This document shows positions 14,653 to 15,519 of a stretch of DNA of 15,519 nucleotides, in pieces; the stretch's first letter is position 1; each line of letters starts with the position of its first letter. The stretch comes from Verrucomicrobiota bacterium (GTDB lineage Bacteria; Verrucomicrobiota; Verrucomicrobiia; Verrucomicrobiales; DEV007). The stretch lies in assembly GCA_027618625.1 (NCBI GenBank), contig JAQCER010000010.1, forward strand, positions 1 to 15,519, read 5' to 3'. Both the position numbers and the translations under genes were made by a program. The notes below the pieces were generated by a model. That model was not told the DNA's origin, searched no databases, and was given only the letters and a program-made list of their open reading frames with translations.

Positions 14653-15519
14653 TTGTCCAAAGCAAAACCAGGCCCTGCGAAAGAATCCCGCCTCTCTGCG
14701 CGGAAGAAAGTGCTGTTTTCGATGGTGACACTGCTGCTATTTTTCGGTGCGCTTGAACTTGTCCTTACCGCGGCAGGAGTGAGGCCCTTGCTCTACGACG
14801 AGGATCCACACGTGGGATTTGTCTCCAGCGTGCCCCTTTTTGTCGAAGGAAAGAATGGCGAAATGGCCACGGCGCCGAACAAAATTCGCTGGTTCAACAA
14901 GCAACACTTTGCGCGGCGCAAGCCGTCCGGGGTGGCGCGTGTTTTTTGCGTCGGTGGATCGACAACTTACGGGCGGCCCTATTCGGATTCGACCTCATTC
15001 TGCGGTTGGTTGCGCGAGTATCTGCCGAAAGCGGATCCCGAGAAGAAATGGGAGGTGATCAATGCCGGTGGCATCAGCTATGCGAGTTATCGCGTAGCAA
15101 AACTGATGGAAGAACTGGCGGACTACGAGCCGGATATCTTCGTGATCTACTCCGGACACAATGAGTTCCTTGAAGAACGCACCTATGCGGGAATCATCAA
15201 GACTCCCGAAGCCGTGCGGGGGCTGCAGGCGGCGCTTGGTCATACGCGCACCTACAGTTTCATGGCAGGACTATTGCGACGGGACAATGGCGCGGAAAAT
15301 GCATCAGCGACACCCGTATTGTCGAAAGAGGTCGACACCATCCTCGATAAGAGCGCAGGACTTGACCGCTACGTTCGCGACGAGAAACTGGAAGCCAGCA
15401 TCATGGCGCACTATCGGTTCAACCTCTCACGCATGGTAGATATCGCACAAGCTGCCGGTGCCAGGGTGGTATTCGTTACGCCTGCTTCGAATCTGAGGCA
15501 TTCATCGCCTTTCAAGAGC
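14653..15519 (+). CDS. SGNH/GDSL hydrolase-like membrane-anchored protein (partial, 3' end outside window)
   Basis: The frame is open to the window edge (289 codons). A basic N-terminal stretch (KAKPGPAKESRLSARKK) precedes a transmembrane segment at about 20-42 (FSMVTLLLFFGALELVL), giving an N-in anchor with the rest outside. SGNH blocks are visible: block I with the nucleophile in VGGSTTYG (Ser103), the glycine block NAGGISYASYR (G139-G140), and the Asn block YSGHNEF (Asn170). The catalytic Asp/His block would lie beyond the window. SGNH proteins hydrolyse or transfer acyl groups, often acetyl groups on polysaccharides; the substrate here is unknown. The start is uncertain. TTG at 14653 keeps the basic stretch and lies 23 bp after the previous stop; GTG at 14710 or ATG at 14722 would give shorter forms. 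It is the third gene of the operon. Confidence 0.85.
   Translation, partial: MSKAKPGPAKESRLSARKKVLFSMVTLLLFFGALELVLTAAGVRPLLYDEDPHVGFVSSVPLFVEGKNGEMATAPNKIRWFNKQHFARRKPSGVARVFCVGGSTTYGRPYSDSTSFCGWLREYLPKADPEKKWEVINAGGISYASYRVAKLMEELADYEPDIFVIYSGHNEFLEERTYAGIIKTPEAVRGLQAALGHTRTYSFMAGLLRRDNGAENASATPVLSKEVDTILDKSAGLDRYVRDEKLEASIMAHYRFNLSRMVDIAQAAGARVVFVTPASNLRHSSPFKS

Overview
The window looks like chromosomal DNA of a member of the Planctomycetota/Verrucomicrobiota (PVC) group. The grounds are moderate GC, scarce Shine-Dalgarno sequences, several Sec-exported or lipoprotein-like proteins, an exported Gfo/Idh/MocA oxidoreductase fused to a LamG-type domain, and three large FG-GAP/VCBS proteins carrying ASPIC/UnbV (CRTAC1-type) domains. 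This is inference from protein style; no marker gene fixes the phylum.

Layout. Positions 2-70 hold the C-terminal tail of an unidentified + strand gene. It converges on a 390-residue putative lipoprotein of unknown function (77-1249, -). Divergent from that lies an exported LamG plus Gfo/Idh/MocA fusion (1369-3159, +), then a 1233-residue double CRTAC1-type protein with two ASPIC/UnbV domains (3358-7059, +). A Lhr-like helicase of the 'ligase-associated' DEXH type (7145-9670, -) runs against it. A 251-bp divergent spacer with a plausible sigma-70-type promoter then leads into a tight + strand operon: a CRTAC1-type protein (9922-12348), a TPR plus FG-GAP plus ASPIC lipoprotein (12338-14629, overlapping by 11 bp), and an SGNH/GDSL hydrolase-like membrane-anchored protein (14653 to the window edge).

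Main result. The CRTAC1-type gene at 9922-12348 contains one in-frame TGA (11719-11721). Simple truncation does not explain it well. The same frame continues directly for 208 more sense codons into a final calcium-loop motif and a complete ASPIC/UnbV domain, with no frameshift. Starting 13 nt after the TGA is a perfect 7-bp hairpin with a 6-nt loop whose second base is G, at the spacing expected of a bacterial SECIS element. The codon sits in a U-T-C context (residues 600-602), a UxC redox-type motif. I read this as a candidate selenoprotein: a selenocysteine-containing FG-GAP/ASPIC protein predicted to be exported. The helicase gene in the same window ends in TGA, so TGA is evidently also used as a stop here. 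Readthrough would therefore be local and SECIS-dependent.

How the genes may work together (inference): the operon encodes two exported beta-propeller-like proteins and a membrane-anchored SGNH enzyme, which suggests a cell-surface module acting on polysaccharide or another extracellular polymer. The second protein carries a Cys/Cys/His/Cys cluster in its helical N-terminal part, so the pair may share redox or metal chemistry. No tRNA, rRNA, CRISPR array, insertion sequence or convincing rho-independent terminator was seen.
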